A stretch of DNA of 64,000 bases from Lepidurus packardi (lineage: Eukaryota; Arthropoda; Branchiopoda; Notostraca; Triopsidae), in contig JAKZAN010000005.1 in assembly GCA_023053545.1 (NCBI GenBank), positions 13,427,637 to 13,491,636 on the forward strand. Reading direction: 5' to 3'. The position numbers were made by a program, and so were the translations under genes. Positions within the stretch are counted from its first letter, which is position 1. Each line of letters begins with the position of its first letter. Of this stretch, positions 13,645-25,588 are shown one piece after another. The notes below the pieces were generated by a model that was not told where the DNA came from, made no database searches, and was given only the letters and a program-made list of their open reading frames with translations.

Positions 13645-14409
13645 ATTTGGCGGATTAGTGTCCGCCAAGTCGACCAGCGCTGCAGTGCTGTGGTAGCCGC
13701 CCTGAATGCTTTGTCATCAAAGGAGAAACAAACACAAGACGCGGACTTGGAAAGGAAGGTGGATAACGTACGTACGCCAATTTTGGGTAGGTTCGTGTTG
13801 CGACTGTGTTGAGCTGTATTATCGTGAATCGAGTGCAGTCATTTGGCTCGCCGTAGCCCAAACTTGGGGGTTTTTGCTGTCCCAGTGCCGAGTGGCACGT
13901 GGAAAAAGTCTCCCAAGAAGCTGTACAGGTGAGTGGCTTCTTTAAATTTGCCAGTGAGTGGGGAGCTGTTTTTAGAGAAAAGGGGGAATTGGGGGAGCTC
14001 AAGACTGGGTAGTGCTTGATTCGCCCGTGTTGGCCGGCTGGTGTTTTTTTCTTTAGCGCTAGTTTGTGCCAAAAAATCGCTGAAATGGGCGGGAGGAGGA
14101 ACTTGGCTAGCCTATGCGTGGGATTCCGTAGCTCGCATTGCCTGTCGCCCGGCGTCGCTTGAACGGGCGCTCGCTTTACGTTCGACTGTTTTGTTTTTAT
14201 CCAGTGAAACTCGGTCGGACTCTGTCCCTCGTTCTTATTTGGGAGGCTTAACTCTATCTTCCCGTATCTTGTCTAAGCCGTTGGGGTAGTCTGTGAGGGA
14301 CCTTGCGTAGCCAGGCTGAATTCGTTGGTATGGTTTTGAATCGAGCTCCCCGCAGGCGTTTGCCAACTGGTGTGCTCTCGATGCTTTCAATCCACTGTCG
14401 AAGATAGCT

Positions 14410-14448
14410 TAACAAGGCCTTAGATTAACACGGCCTTAGATTAACAAG
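14410..14448. repeat. 16-bp tandem repeat
   Basis: Two copies of TAACA(A/C)GGCCTTAGAT followed by a partial third (TAACAAG). Confidence 0.85.
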
Positions 14449-14588
14449 TCTTTATCAGCGCCAGCTAATCAAGTGTCTTGTCTATTGAGCAGGTCCCGGC
14501 CCCAGACAGCATGTGTGAAGGTTAAACGGCACATCTTGCAGCTTTTTTTGGTTGATTCATTTCCGGCTGACTGACACGCTGCTTCTGA

Positions 14589-16426
<1,838 letters not shown>

Positions 16427-17706
16427 ATTTCTGGACTCTTAAATTTTTTTCCTTCTCTGTTCCTGCAGAACTCCTCTTTCATCTCGATTGAGTTTTAAAC
16501 ACTCTACGTTTTGAATTCGATTGCTTCTTTCTTCACGGGTAGCATTTCTCTTTGCTCCTTATTTTTTATGGACTGAAAGTTGAAATTTTCCGTTTGTTTA
16601 GTTCATTTGACTCTTTCGGTTCCCTTTTCTTTCGCCCTGCGTAAGTGGTGGCGGAAATGGCTGTATACGCCCGAGTATAGGTGCAGATTGATGAAGACAA
16701 GTGTGGTAAAAAAATGTCAAGTGTTGGCAAAGTTGCGAAGCTGAAAAGAAGTACAAGAACCTTGTTTTTTTGGATATTCCTTGGATTAATCACTTTGATG
16801 GTGTTGCTACTCCCTCTTCGTGAACGAAGCTGGTTTCGTTCAAGCAGAGGAAGAGCCAAATAAACCGTTTTTAGGCTGGTAAGCAGCTTAAAAATGGATT
16901 ATTTGCTAGACTCAAACGAAAGACAAACTATATTTATTCGTTGACGCAAAATAAGTAAAGAAGAGTTTCAACGTCCTGAGAAAGCCGGATTAAGATGCTT
17001 GTTATTCGTGAATTTGTAAGCCAAGTTGTTTAGTTAAGTCCTGCTGTTAACAGAGTAGTCTCCTAGATGGCGACAGGCACTGTTTAGGTTACCCACGTGC
17101 TCAGCGCAACATTGCAAACAATGTAAACAACCGGATTTTGTTTTCAGTTTCCACTTCAGTCCAGTGATTCAAGGTAAAGGCATAACTTCTCCTGTTGTGT
17201 ATGAATTAAGTAATATTAAGAACTAAATGAATTAAGCTAATATTAAGAGGAGATCGTTTTTTAGATACATTTTGTGTATTTGCATAGGGTGAGGACGCTA
17301 CCCAAGAAAAGAAGCCAGAAAGGAAACGGAAGGAAGAGAAAGAGAGAGAGAAGAATGAAAGAAGAAGTAAGGAAGACAGAGAAGAGCTGGGGCACTGGTT
17401 ACGGCCGTCGTGTACACCAAGTGTCGGATCCGAGAACAGCAAGATGGTGGCGTTGTCCCCGACCTCCTCCTCCTTTTTTCCCTCACATGCCGCTCAGCCA
17501 ATCCTTCGCCCCCCTTGCAGCTGGTTGTTGAAAGTGAACCGGGTGCTGTTGCGTCCGTTTTTTCTCCGCCAGTACTTCCACCACCCTTCCGCGCCGAGCT
17601 TCCAGATCGCATAGAGCAAGAACGTTGGGACACAGCCACTGAAGGCGTAATGGGGATGCCGGAGGAGAAGGGTAGCGGAGGTGGGAGGAGGCGGGGCGCC
17701 GGGTCT
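16427..17706. other. Convergent 3' region of CtBP and myosin light chain
   Basis: No gene is supported. The plus-strand AATAAA at 16858 suits CtBP and a minus-strand AATAAA near 16929 could serve the myosin light chain, so the two transcripts may nearly meet. A purine-rich stretch (about 17290-17400) on the plus strand makes spurious Lys/Arg/Glu-rich frames. Confidence 0.45.
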
Positions 17707-18848
17707 TCAGGCAGCCTCTTCTTCCTCTTCTTGAGCACCAGCCGTCAACATGTCGATCAACTTCTGGGTGTCAATGCGGCCGTTGTTGTCCATGGCCATG
17801 TTCTCGAAAGCATCATCGACTTCCTTGGAGTTGAACTTGTCTCCCCAGGTCATCAAAGCGTGACGCAGACTGTTTGTTTGAACAAAAGTCAAGTATTCTA
17901 TCTCCGCTCCATTTAAAATAAGATCAAGTGTTGATATTACCCCTCAGAGTCAATGGTGCCGTTGTCGTCAAAGGACTTGAAGGCGTTGATGACAACCTCA
18001 TCGTCGTCACTGCCGCCCGATTGGCGCTCGGCGAACATGGTCAAAAGCATGGTGAAGTTGATGGGTCCGGGTGCTTCGTTGACCATCTCGTCCAACTCCT
18101 TTTCGGAGGCAATGCGGCCGAGTTCGTCGTAGGTGGCGCGCAAGTCGTTCTTGTTCAAGATGCCGTCCTTGTCGTGGTCCATGAGCTGGAAGCCCTCTTT
18201 GAACTCCTGCACCTGGCGCTGGGAGAACATGGAGAAGACATTGGAGCCAGTGCGCTTGGCCGCTTGTTTGCGGGAACCGCCGGTAGAGGCTTTCTTTTGA
18301 GAGTCGCTGGAGGCGGCGGCGGGCTCGGGTGCGGGAGCGGGAGCGGGAGCTGGGGCTTCTTCGGCCTCCTTGGTGGATTTCTTCACCTTCTTCACCTTCT
18401 TTTCCTTATCCGCCTGTGGGGATGTTTAAATGTAGACGTCTTATTACTTTTTACAAGAGTAAGTTTAGCTTGTTCAATCTCGCTTTCCGCAGTTTTCTTT
18501 CCAGTATGTCGGAAGATATTTATTTGAAAAGAACGCAGTTCAGGTTATCCAACAGCGAAGTTGAAAACTTGACTGGTCCCAATAAGCTTCAATAACTGAC
18601 TTGATTTTAATTCCTTTTTAATAAATATCAAATCGAATATGGTTTAAAGCTGATTTAGAACAAGGTTTGTTTCCGGTGTCTTCGCGTATTCCTATTCGCT
18701 TGATTCGAATAGTCGGAGTAGCCCCCAAACCAATGGGGGGCTAACATTCCTATTATCAACGGCAAACGTTAAAAAAGAAACGAGCTGGAAAGAAAACTGG
18801 CACTTGGAAGTCAGTTGCACTGCAGAAGGTTGGATAATTACGTACCAT
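17707..18848 (-). CDS. Mlc2: Muscle myosin regulatory light chain (Mlc2-type)
   Basis: This is the EF-hand light chain that binds the myosin neck and regulates muscle contraction. Three coding exons: complement(18846..18848), which encodes only the initiator Met, (17941..18413) and (17707..17869), giving 212 residues. The second exon opens ADKEKKVKKVKKSTK, then an Ala/Pro-rich stretch, then KRTGSNVFSMFSQRQVQEF. In the latter the Ser/Thr after the basic residues corresponds to the phosphorylation region of arthropod Mlc2. The first EF-hand is intact (DHDKDGILNKNDL); the later hands are degenerate, as usual in this family (DDNGTIDSEG, DNNGRID). The protein ends EEEEEAA, like Drosophila Mlc2. 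The Met-only exon rests on ATG|GTACGT and a CATCCCCACAG|GCGGAT acceptor. Confidence 0.93.
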
Positions 18849-18939
18849 TTTAAAGTAGGGATCAAGTGTTCGCGGAGCGGAAAACGAAAGTGACGAATCC
18901 GGAGTTTGGACTGACGACGGCGTTCCTCTGCCGGAGGGC

Positions 18940-19036
18940 CTTTATATGTAGCCTCTTCCGGGGGGAAAGCTTGAGCCACGCCCATTCTAAAAGAGTCCGG
19001 CTCGCGGTAGCTCCCAGACCCAGCCTCTATTTTTAG
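18940..19036 (-). promoter_or_regulatory. Muscle light-chain core promoter with MEF2 site
   Basis: On the minus strand a TATAAAG box (18940-18946) lies about 95 nt before the ATG. About 85 nt further upstream is CTATTTTTAG (19027-19036), a perfect MEF2 consensus. MEF2 control of muscle contractile genes is established; its use here is inferred. Confidence 0.6.
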
Positions 19037-19083
19037 CGCCGTTTTTCCTAGGTGCCTGGACACACTACCCCCGCTTTCGCAGC

Positions 19084-19090
19084 TATATAA
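19084..19090 (+). promoter_or_regulatory. TATA box of the divergent dehydrogenase gene (candidate)
   Basis: TATATAA in the context GCTATATAAGGCAGCG, reading towards the plus-strand dehydrogenase. The start site would be near 19115, and a leader intron ending at a TTTGGTTTCAG acceptor (19611) would follow. Confidence 0.4.
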
Positions 19091-19651
19091 GGCAGCGAGG
19101 ATTTAGATCAGGGAAGGTTATCAGCTTTTTATGAAGTAGCAGAATTGAGCATATCCGAAATGAGCAGGATATTTCTCAAGTTTTGCCATGAATATGGAAG
19201 TTTGATGTCGTTGGTTTTGAGTTTGATGTCTTTTGATCCCACGAGTAAGCTCCAAAGCTGAGCCCTTCTGCGTTCGAGGAATAGAAGGAGAAAGAATAAG
19301 TGCCCTTCTACTTCTTTCGATTTCTTTTCGTCTTTCTCGTGCATATTCAAGTATCCAAGAAGGCCAAGTCTGGGGGGAATTAAGCTTCAATCAGCAACGT
19401 TAAGAGAACGTTTTTCGGAGAAGAAACGGTAGGAACCTTGGGCATCAAGACATGATATGACGGGCGTTCTTGGCAAACGTCCGTGGAATTTAGACTTGAC
19501 AACATGGCATTCTTGTAGGTTTTCGTTGAGTTAGGCATCATTGTTGCCTGGTCAAAATCCATAACGCAAGTTACTAAACCTGTGCATTTTCTCTTGATTT
19601 TTTGGTTTCAGATTCAGCAAATCTAATGAATTCACTCGCACGTTCCGAAAT

Positions 19652-21217
19652 ATGCCCTTCTTGGGGCAAGTGACGATCTTGGGCAGCGTGCTTTTTTCGT
19701 TGCCGCTCTTGATCCCCACTTTGTTGACCATCATCTGTGCCATGATCCCGATTCGCATTTGGATGCGGTGGACTTCTAGCTGGAATCCTTCACGCGCTCG
19801 CATGGATGGGAAAACTGTTCTGCTCACGGGAGCTACGTCAGGTATAAACACAGTTATATTGGGAAGGACCTAACTTTAGAACGTGGAGGGTGAGCTGCTG
19901 TCCTTTCTGGCGTCCTCGCTGCTTTTCTGGTACAACACAGTTCGTTTCACAAGATGGAAATGTGACTGAATTATGTTCTCCAACTCGTGCTATGCCAGTG
20001 TTTGGATTATAAATGCTTTCATTTGTCGGGATCTCGTTAATTTAACTATGCTTCGCTACTGACTGTCATGTTTTATTTTATTTGATGAGTTTCGTTTTGG
20101 ATTTTGTTCGTTATGAAAAAGGGATTGGGTATGAAGTGGCCAAGGACTTGGCCAACCGGGGAGCCCGGTTGTTGATCACCTCCCGCAGCTACAAACGCGC
20201 CCAAGAAACGGTGGAAAAATTGCGCTCCGTCACGGGAAATGCGGCCGTCGTTGCCTACGAAGTGGATTTGGGTAGTATGCAATCGGTACGCGATCTGGCT
20301 CGGCGCGTTATGGAGAACGAGCACCGCTTGGATGTCTTGATCAACAACGCAGGGCAAGCCTCGTGGGAAAAGGTCATTCGAACGACCGACGATGGCCTGG
20401 AATACCAAATGGCCTTGAATTACTTCGGGCCCTTCCTCCTCACTAATTTACTCATAGGTGAAGGACTACTTGTTCTTTTTTTTTTTGTTTTATATCTATC
20501 TTTATTTTTTAAATGCAGCAGATTGATTTATTCTGTTTCATCCCGAATAGATTTACTCAAGCGTTCTGCCCCCAGTCGCATTATTAACACGGGGAGTATT
20601 GTCCACTGGCGGGTGCTGGGAAGCTTGGATTTGAGCAATCTGGACTTTAATAAAGGCTCTCCTGGTCTCATGTACATCTATTGCGTTTCCAAGCTGTGCA
20701 TGTTGCTGTTTACCCGCGAATTAGCTCGGCGTCTCAGCGGAACCGGGGTTACAGCCAATTGCTTGTATCCTGGCCTCGTTGACACGCCCATCTACGACAA
20801 ACAGCCGTCTTTCGCGTACTATTTGTTCTATCTTCCTCGTCGGTTGTTTTTCAAGGTGACTTCGATTCAATGTCTGAAGGATTGGTTAATGGTATGACAA
20901 TGATGATCGTTTTCCTTGTTCCTTTCAAATCAAAGACACCTGAAGCTGGCGCACAAACGACGCTGTATTTGGCTACTGCTGACGCCGTAGACAAGATTAG
21001 TGGCGAGTTCTTTGCCGAGTGTCATGTAAGGCTGGTCCTTTTCAAGATTCTGTTGTTGTTTTTTTATGCGTAAAATTTCCAAAAAAAACTAACGGGTTTT
21101 CTGCTCACACAGGTGTCGAGGACGTCCAAACTAGGGCGCGATATGGCGCTTGCTAAAGCTTTGTGGGAGAAATCGGAACAACTTGTGGGATTGCGTTCGG
21201 AAGAGAAACGTTTGTGA
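19652..21217 (+). CDS. Short-chain dehydrogenase/reductase, RDH11-14 / retinol dehydrogenase-like (copy 1)
   Basis: This is a membrane-anchored, probably NADP(H)-using SDR that would act on retinoids, lipids or other carbonyl substrates at the ER. Five exons: 19652-19841, 20122-20457, 20551-20855, 20936-21025 and 21113-21217, phases 1/1/0/0, giving 341 residues. A long hydrophobic N-terminal segment (about 5-40) anchors it. The cofactor motif TGATSGIGYEVAKDLA is followed by ITSRSYKRAQ, where the Arg favours NADP. NNAG is present, and the catalytic set is NTGSIVHW (Ser) and YCVSK (Tyr/Lys), with YPGLVDTPIY after. The C-terminus TPEAGAQTTLYLAT is typical of the RDH11/12/13 group. A short upstream ORF (ATG at 19626) overlaps the start out of frame. 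The exact substrate cannot be told from sequence. Confidence 0.9.
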
Positions 21218-21400
21218 AACAGGAAAGTGAAGACCAGGAAAGTACTTCCTTGTAGTTAGATTCAAGCACTTACGCGCCGCTTATGGGATTCTAGATGCTT
21301 CTGTCATTCCTTTGTGTATTTAGAAGATACTTTATACATTGGATATAGGAAAAAAGAGACAATGCCATGCCTGCTCTTTCGCTTTTGTTTGTGTGGGGCC

Positions 21401-22929
21401 TTAAAAGGCTTTCTCGTTGGGTTGCAAGTTGACCAGTTTTTCGCTTTTGAGCCATACCGCTTCCGCCAGCGCTGGGTCGCGTGCCTTTTCCGATACTAGT
21501 GTCTCCTTTGGGATTTAACAGAATTATGGATGGGTCATTTAGAGTAGGTACTTTAGACGTACTTGGCAGTCGGCAAAGTATTTGCCAGACACGCCGTCCA
21601 CTTCTTCGCTTACAGCCAAGTAGATGCTAGTTTGAGCGCCTTCATGAGCCAACTGCATTCGTAATGTGAAATGAGGTAGAAATGGATTAGCATGTAGTTC
21701 AGCTTGAAGCTTTTTTGACGATACGGTTCAAGAGAAACAGTTGTCTTTTTGTACCTTCAAGAAGGGTCTACCTAAATAAGGGACGAGCAGGTGGACCCAG
21801 CGAGGAGCTTTGCGGAAGATTTCCGTTGCCACGACCCCAGGATGTAATGCGTTAATAGTGACGCCTAATATTTTTGACAGGAATTAATTGTGATCAGTTA
21901 ATAGTTAATTAGCTTAATAGTAAAATAAGAACTTGACGAACCAGTGCCTCCCAGTTTCGTGGCCAGATAACGCGTGAAAAGTAAGTTGCATAGCTTGGAG
22001 TTGTGGTAAATCATGCTCGGGACGTAGTTCTTCTCGGAATTCAGATTATTGAGATCCAACTTGCTCCATTTGTGAGCTATGGAAGAAACAACTACAATTC
22101 GGGCTGGTTGACTTTGCTGGAGTAAACCTAGAAAGTAGTTTGTCTTTGTTTATTCATGAAAACATTGAATTGAAAAGAGACGCTCATGTTTACCGAGAAG
22201 CAAATTCGTGAGGAGGAAATGCCCGAAGTGGTTAGAGGCCATTTGCTGTTCCAATCCGTCTTCTGTTAGGATTTTATTGGGCAAACCCCCACAACCAGCG
22301 TTCAGGATGAGCACGTCTAGCCGCTTTTCGGTTTCCAAGACTTGTTTTGCCAGTTTTCGGACGGACTGCAAGCTCGACAACTCGACCTGCATCACGACTA
22401 CATCGCTATTCCCAGTTTGGACGATAATTTCGTCTGTTTGAAAGCAAAAGACACACGCGGGTTTGAATTTTGCTATGGGCCAAAGCTCAAAAAACAATTG
22501 TAAGAAAAGGGTTCACTTTTAGTCTTCAGGGCTTTATCTTCAGTTCTGCAAGCTAGAATGACCCGAGCTCCTCTATGAGCTAAATCCATGGCAGTGGCTT
22601 TGCCGATACCTGTAAATCATTCCCTCATTGCATTTTATTTTCATTTTTTCCGGTTTTAAAAGAAGACTGGTCAAGTTCGTTAGAGTTAGAAGAGACCAAA
22701 TAGAGTTCCGTTAGTTAAGCTAAAAGTAACTGAAACAAGCAAAGGCTTTTTTTTTTACAATCTTACCTGTATTGGCGCCAGTTATAAGCACCGTCTTGCC
22801 GTCCATCCGTCTGGAACTGGTACATCTTCCAGTGGTTAACTTGTTCCACGCCCAGCAGGCTAGCAATGTGGCAACTACCAAACTCAGAATCAGCTGAATG
22901 CAGGATAAAATGACGAAGCAGCTCGACAT
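21401..22929 (-). CDS. Short-chain dehydrogenase/reductase, RDH11-14 / retinol dehydrogenase-like (copy 2)
   Basis: This paralogue of the neighbouring SDR lies tail-to-tail with it, 183 bp apart. Seven exons: complement(22767..22929), (22517..22609), (22194..22433), (21942..22127), (21755..21864), (21563..21652) and (21401..21505), giving 328 residues. It has an N-terminal membrane segment, then [33 protein letters not shown] (Leu where most have Asn), [23 protein letters not shown] (catalytic Ser) and YHNSK (Tyr/Lys), then [11 protein letters not shown] and [12 protein letters not shown]. The last two exons are 90 and 105 nt, exactly as in copy 1. The exon 5 donor was set at AAG|GTACAA because the upstream GTAGAC would force a stop. 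The exon 4 donor GTTCGT is poor but gives the only continuous frame. Confidence 0.9.
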
Positions 22930-23775
22930 CTTTGGTCTTGTTACTTCCTCTTTGCGACAGACACAAGAATGAATTGGCGTTTCCTAATCGGACGTTGTAG
23001 AGCGGTAACGAGTCTTATCAGCTCATCCGAGCATCCAAGGACCTTGAGCTGAATTCCCCCAAGCAAAGGTTTTCTATGTGTAAGCTAACCAGAAGTAATG
23101 ATGCTGTCGTTGTACACACGAGCTAAAACTCAACTAAGAGACAGCTGCAATTAATCGCTCAGTGTTGTCCTCAATTAAAAATGCAGGTGCCCGAGACTTT
23201 TTCCTGGTGGCATTAACAGCTTTATTTGTTTATTGCTTTAGGGTGTTATTCTTCATTATTCTTCAAGCCATTCTTCTTTTTATGTTATATCGTTTGGCGG
23301 TTATGTGAAAACAGGCTGGAAAGAGCTTACTGCTGAGCATTTTAGGGCCTGCCATACAGTCTTCGTTATACTCAAAGTCGGATTTACCTATGAGAACTTG
23401 TACGGCTTAATCCAGCAATGGTTTCCATACCCAAAAACGTGCAACAAAAAATAATTTAAAAAAAATTCAGTCATTAGCCTGTTGATACAAGTTATCAAAG
23501 TCGTTCAAAACTATACGTATTCCACAAATAGAATCCATTTGATCCAAGTTTTGGCCTACCTTTCCCACTTGAACTAAACCCAAAACAAAGACTGACTGGC
23601 TTTCGTGGGTATTATGTCAATATAGAAAACACGAATGGCACCGACAAGCCCCTCGGGAGTCGAAAGGTTGGGTACAAGGTCTCGTGTCTGTATTCACAAA
23701 TCCTCCACCGAATTTCCATACGCAACCTCACCGAGAAAAAAGAGGAGAAATCGATTCGGGGACACGCGTGTGCAG
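22930..23775. other. Intergenic, between dehydrogenase copy 2 and AUP1
   Basis: No gene is supported in these roughly 850 bp. It is AT-rich, with the copy 2 promoter on the left and the AUP1 3' flank on the right. No clear terminator hexamer for AUP1 was found. Confidence 0.5.
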
Positions 23776-25356
23776 CTATAGGGTCGCTTGCAAACCGTGT
23801 TTTTCGATATACTTTCGCCGCGCTTCGTCCAAAAAGCGAGCTTTGCGTTCTTGCAGCGATAACCCGCGCTCAGTCCAAGTTTTACCGAATGCGGCGGCGT
23901 GGAAACTGGAACTGGCGCTCGGGTTCGAAGAAGGGGAAGTGGCCGCGCTGGCACTCGCAGTCGAAGCTGCGCGGACAGACGAAGGCGCAGGACGGAGAGG
24001 GGTATACCGCACTTGTCCATCCAAAAGGCGGGCGATCGTCATTTCAACGCTCTGCGTTCGTCTGACGTCTTCGACGATGACGTTGAGAGGAACGTCGGGC
24101 AAAACGGACTGCACTTGCTGCGCCATGTGTAGACTGCGAGCCGGACGAGCTGGCTGAGTCTCCGCACTGCGTCTCTTCAAAAGCTCGGCCTATAGATTGG
24201 GTTTTTCATTAGTATTCGAATCATACAATTGCTCAGTCTTTTCTTTTTCGAAATACTGGAATAGCCAGTCTTTTAGCGGGTTTAAATTACTTTATCTTGA
24301 GCAGTATGGGCCGTGACTGGGATTTTGAGAGCACGCGCGAAAGCGAGTTGAATCTCTTCGTCTTTGCTGAGTCGGATGTAATGAACTGTGGCTTGGCTGT
24401 ACGGAAGAGCCAACACAAGAGCCAAGTCCCAGTAAGGCGAAGCTCCTAGCGTGGACATGGCCACGGGAAAGGGGCGGGTCCATTGCACGACCACGCCTTG
24501 CATGGTGTAGTTGTTGAGGGAAGACAAAAGCTCGGCATCGAACCTAGCGACCCGCAACGTTTTTCAATAGTCAGTCACTTCCGCCGCTTCTTCTTTCTTC
24601 TTTTTTTTCTTTCAGGTCTAGAGTGTTCGGATTGATTTTGTTTTACTTGAGCATAGCAGTCCGGCCAGAGGTTGGAGCAGACTCGGGGAACACGGCAACC
24701 AGTTTACGATTTTGGACGGCCTGGTGGATGACTGGGACGACAGTTTGCCGAGGCGCAGCCACTGGTGGAAGCAAAGCGAGTGGTGAAGCGGGAGCAGTCA
24801 TTGCCTGTTGGATTCCAGGGAAGGATTTAAGCCGAGTCTCTTTCGTGCCTAGGATTGCTATTATTTTCTTTTAAATCAGGATTTACTGGACAAGCTCCGG
24901 TGGCCAGATAAACGGCAATGCCATCAAAGGGAGAGGAGCAGTTCGAAACGTAGACTTGGGCCTCTCTTTTAGCTTCCTTGGCGTTTTTTTCTACCAAGTG
25001 AAGGCCCAAGACAGACGACATGACACGGAACGCTTTCCTATGAGGAGAAGAAAAGGTTTGGAAGGTAAACCGAGGCCAGATGAAAGGTTTTCCAGTGATC
25101 TAATTTACCTGTTTGTAGCATGGTGGGCTGGTAAGAGTTGCAGAGCGATGACAAACTGGAGCAAGATGAAGGAGCGAAGGATCAGAAGAACAAGTCCTAC
25201 AGGTAAATAGAGGAGCGCGTAGAACCAGTGCCAAGTCCCGAGCCATCTAAGCCAAACAATGCAAACGAACCCTAAAATGATCACGCACAGGAATATCACG
25301 GCAAACATGGCTTACCTCTGGCTGTCGAACAGAGATTCCAACTCTATGTCCGCCAT
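23776..25356 (-). CDS. AUP1: AUP1, lipid-droplet/ER ubiquitin-conjugation regulator (acyltransferase-like + CUE + G2BR)
   Basis: AUP1 sits in the ER and lipid-droplet monolayer and recruits the E2 UBE2G2 in ER-associated degradation. Six exons: complement(25316..25356), (25109..25246), (24887..25037), (24647..24804), (24291..24543) and (23776..24189), giving 384 residues. The N-terminus MADIELESLFDSQR and hairpin membrane segment WFYALLYLPVGLVLLILR match the family. The acyltransferase-like domain has VYVSNCSSPFDG, where human AUP1 has a His (SNHVTPFDH), then LVAVFPESAPTSGRTAMLKF and VQWTRPFPVAM. The CUE domain is AQQVQSVLPDVPLNVIVEDV to IARLLDG. The C-terminal G2BR-like helix runs FGKTWTERGLSLQERKARF to RRKYIEKHG. 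The intron after exon 3 was set at 82 nt (to CAACAG); a nearer AG would give an implausible 38-nt intron and break the frame. Confidence 0.92.
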
Positions 25357-25588
25357 AACGAGAGCTTGTGAATCGTGCGATCAAAAGTCCCCCATCCAGA
25401 AGAGAAGCTCAGTTTTTCTAAAGGAGAGCAAACTTACGAAATGAACCAGCCAAGGGAGAATTGCTCAATCGTTGGTTCCGTTTTCCTGTCACTAGTGGGC
25501 GACACCGTACCTACCGTCTCATTATCGCGGGTGTTTCGAATTAAACCAACGAAAGCCACGTCAAATAATTGAGAAATCTGTATGTATT

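Noticed and set aside
17928-18527. 199-codon plus-strand frame rich in Gly/Leu
   Set aside because: The antisense of the myosin light chain exon, whose EF-hand frame is clear.
21755-21775. Upstream donor G|GTAGACC for dehydrogenase copy 2 exon 5
   Set aside because: It joins to the next exon in a phase that yields an immediate stop; the donor AAG|GTACAA restores the family sequence.
24843-24886. A 38-nt intron in AUP1 ending at the nearer TAG
   Set aside because: Shorter than any other intron here and out of frame; the CAACAG acceptor gives an 82-nt intron and a continuous frame.
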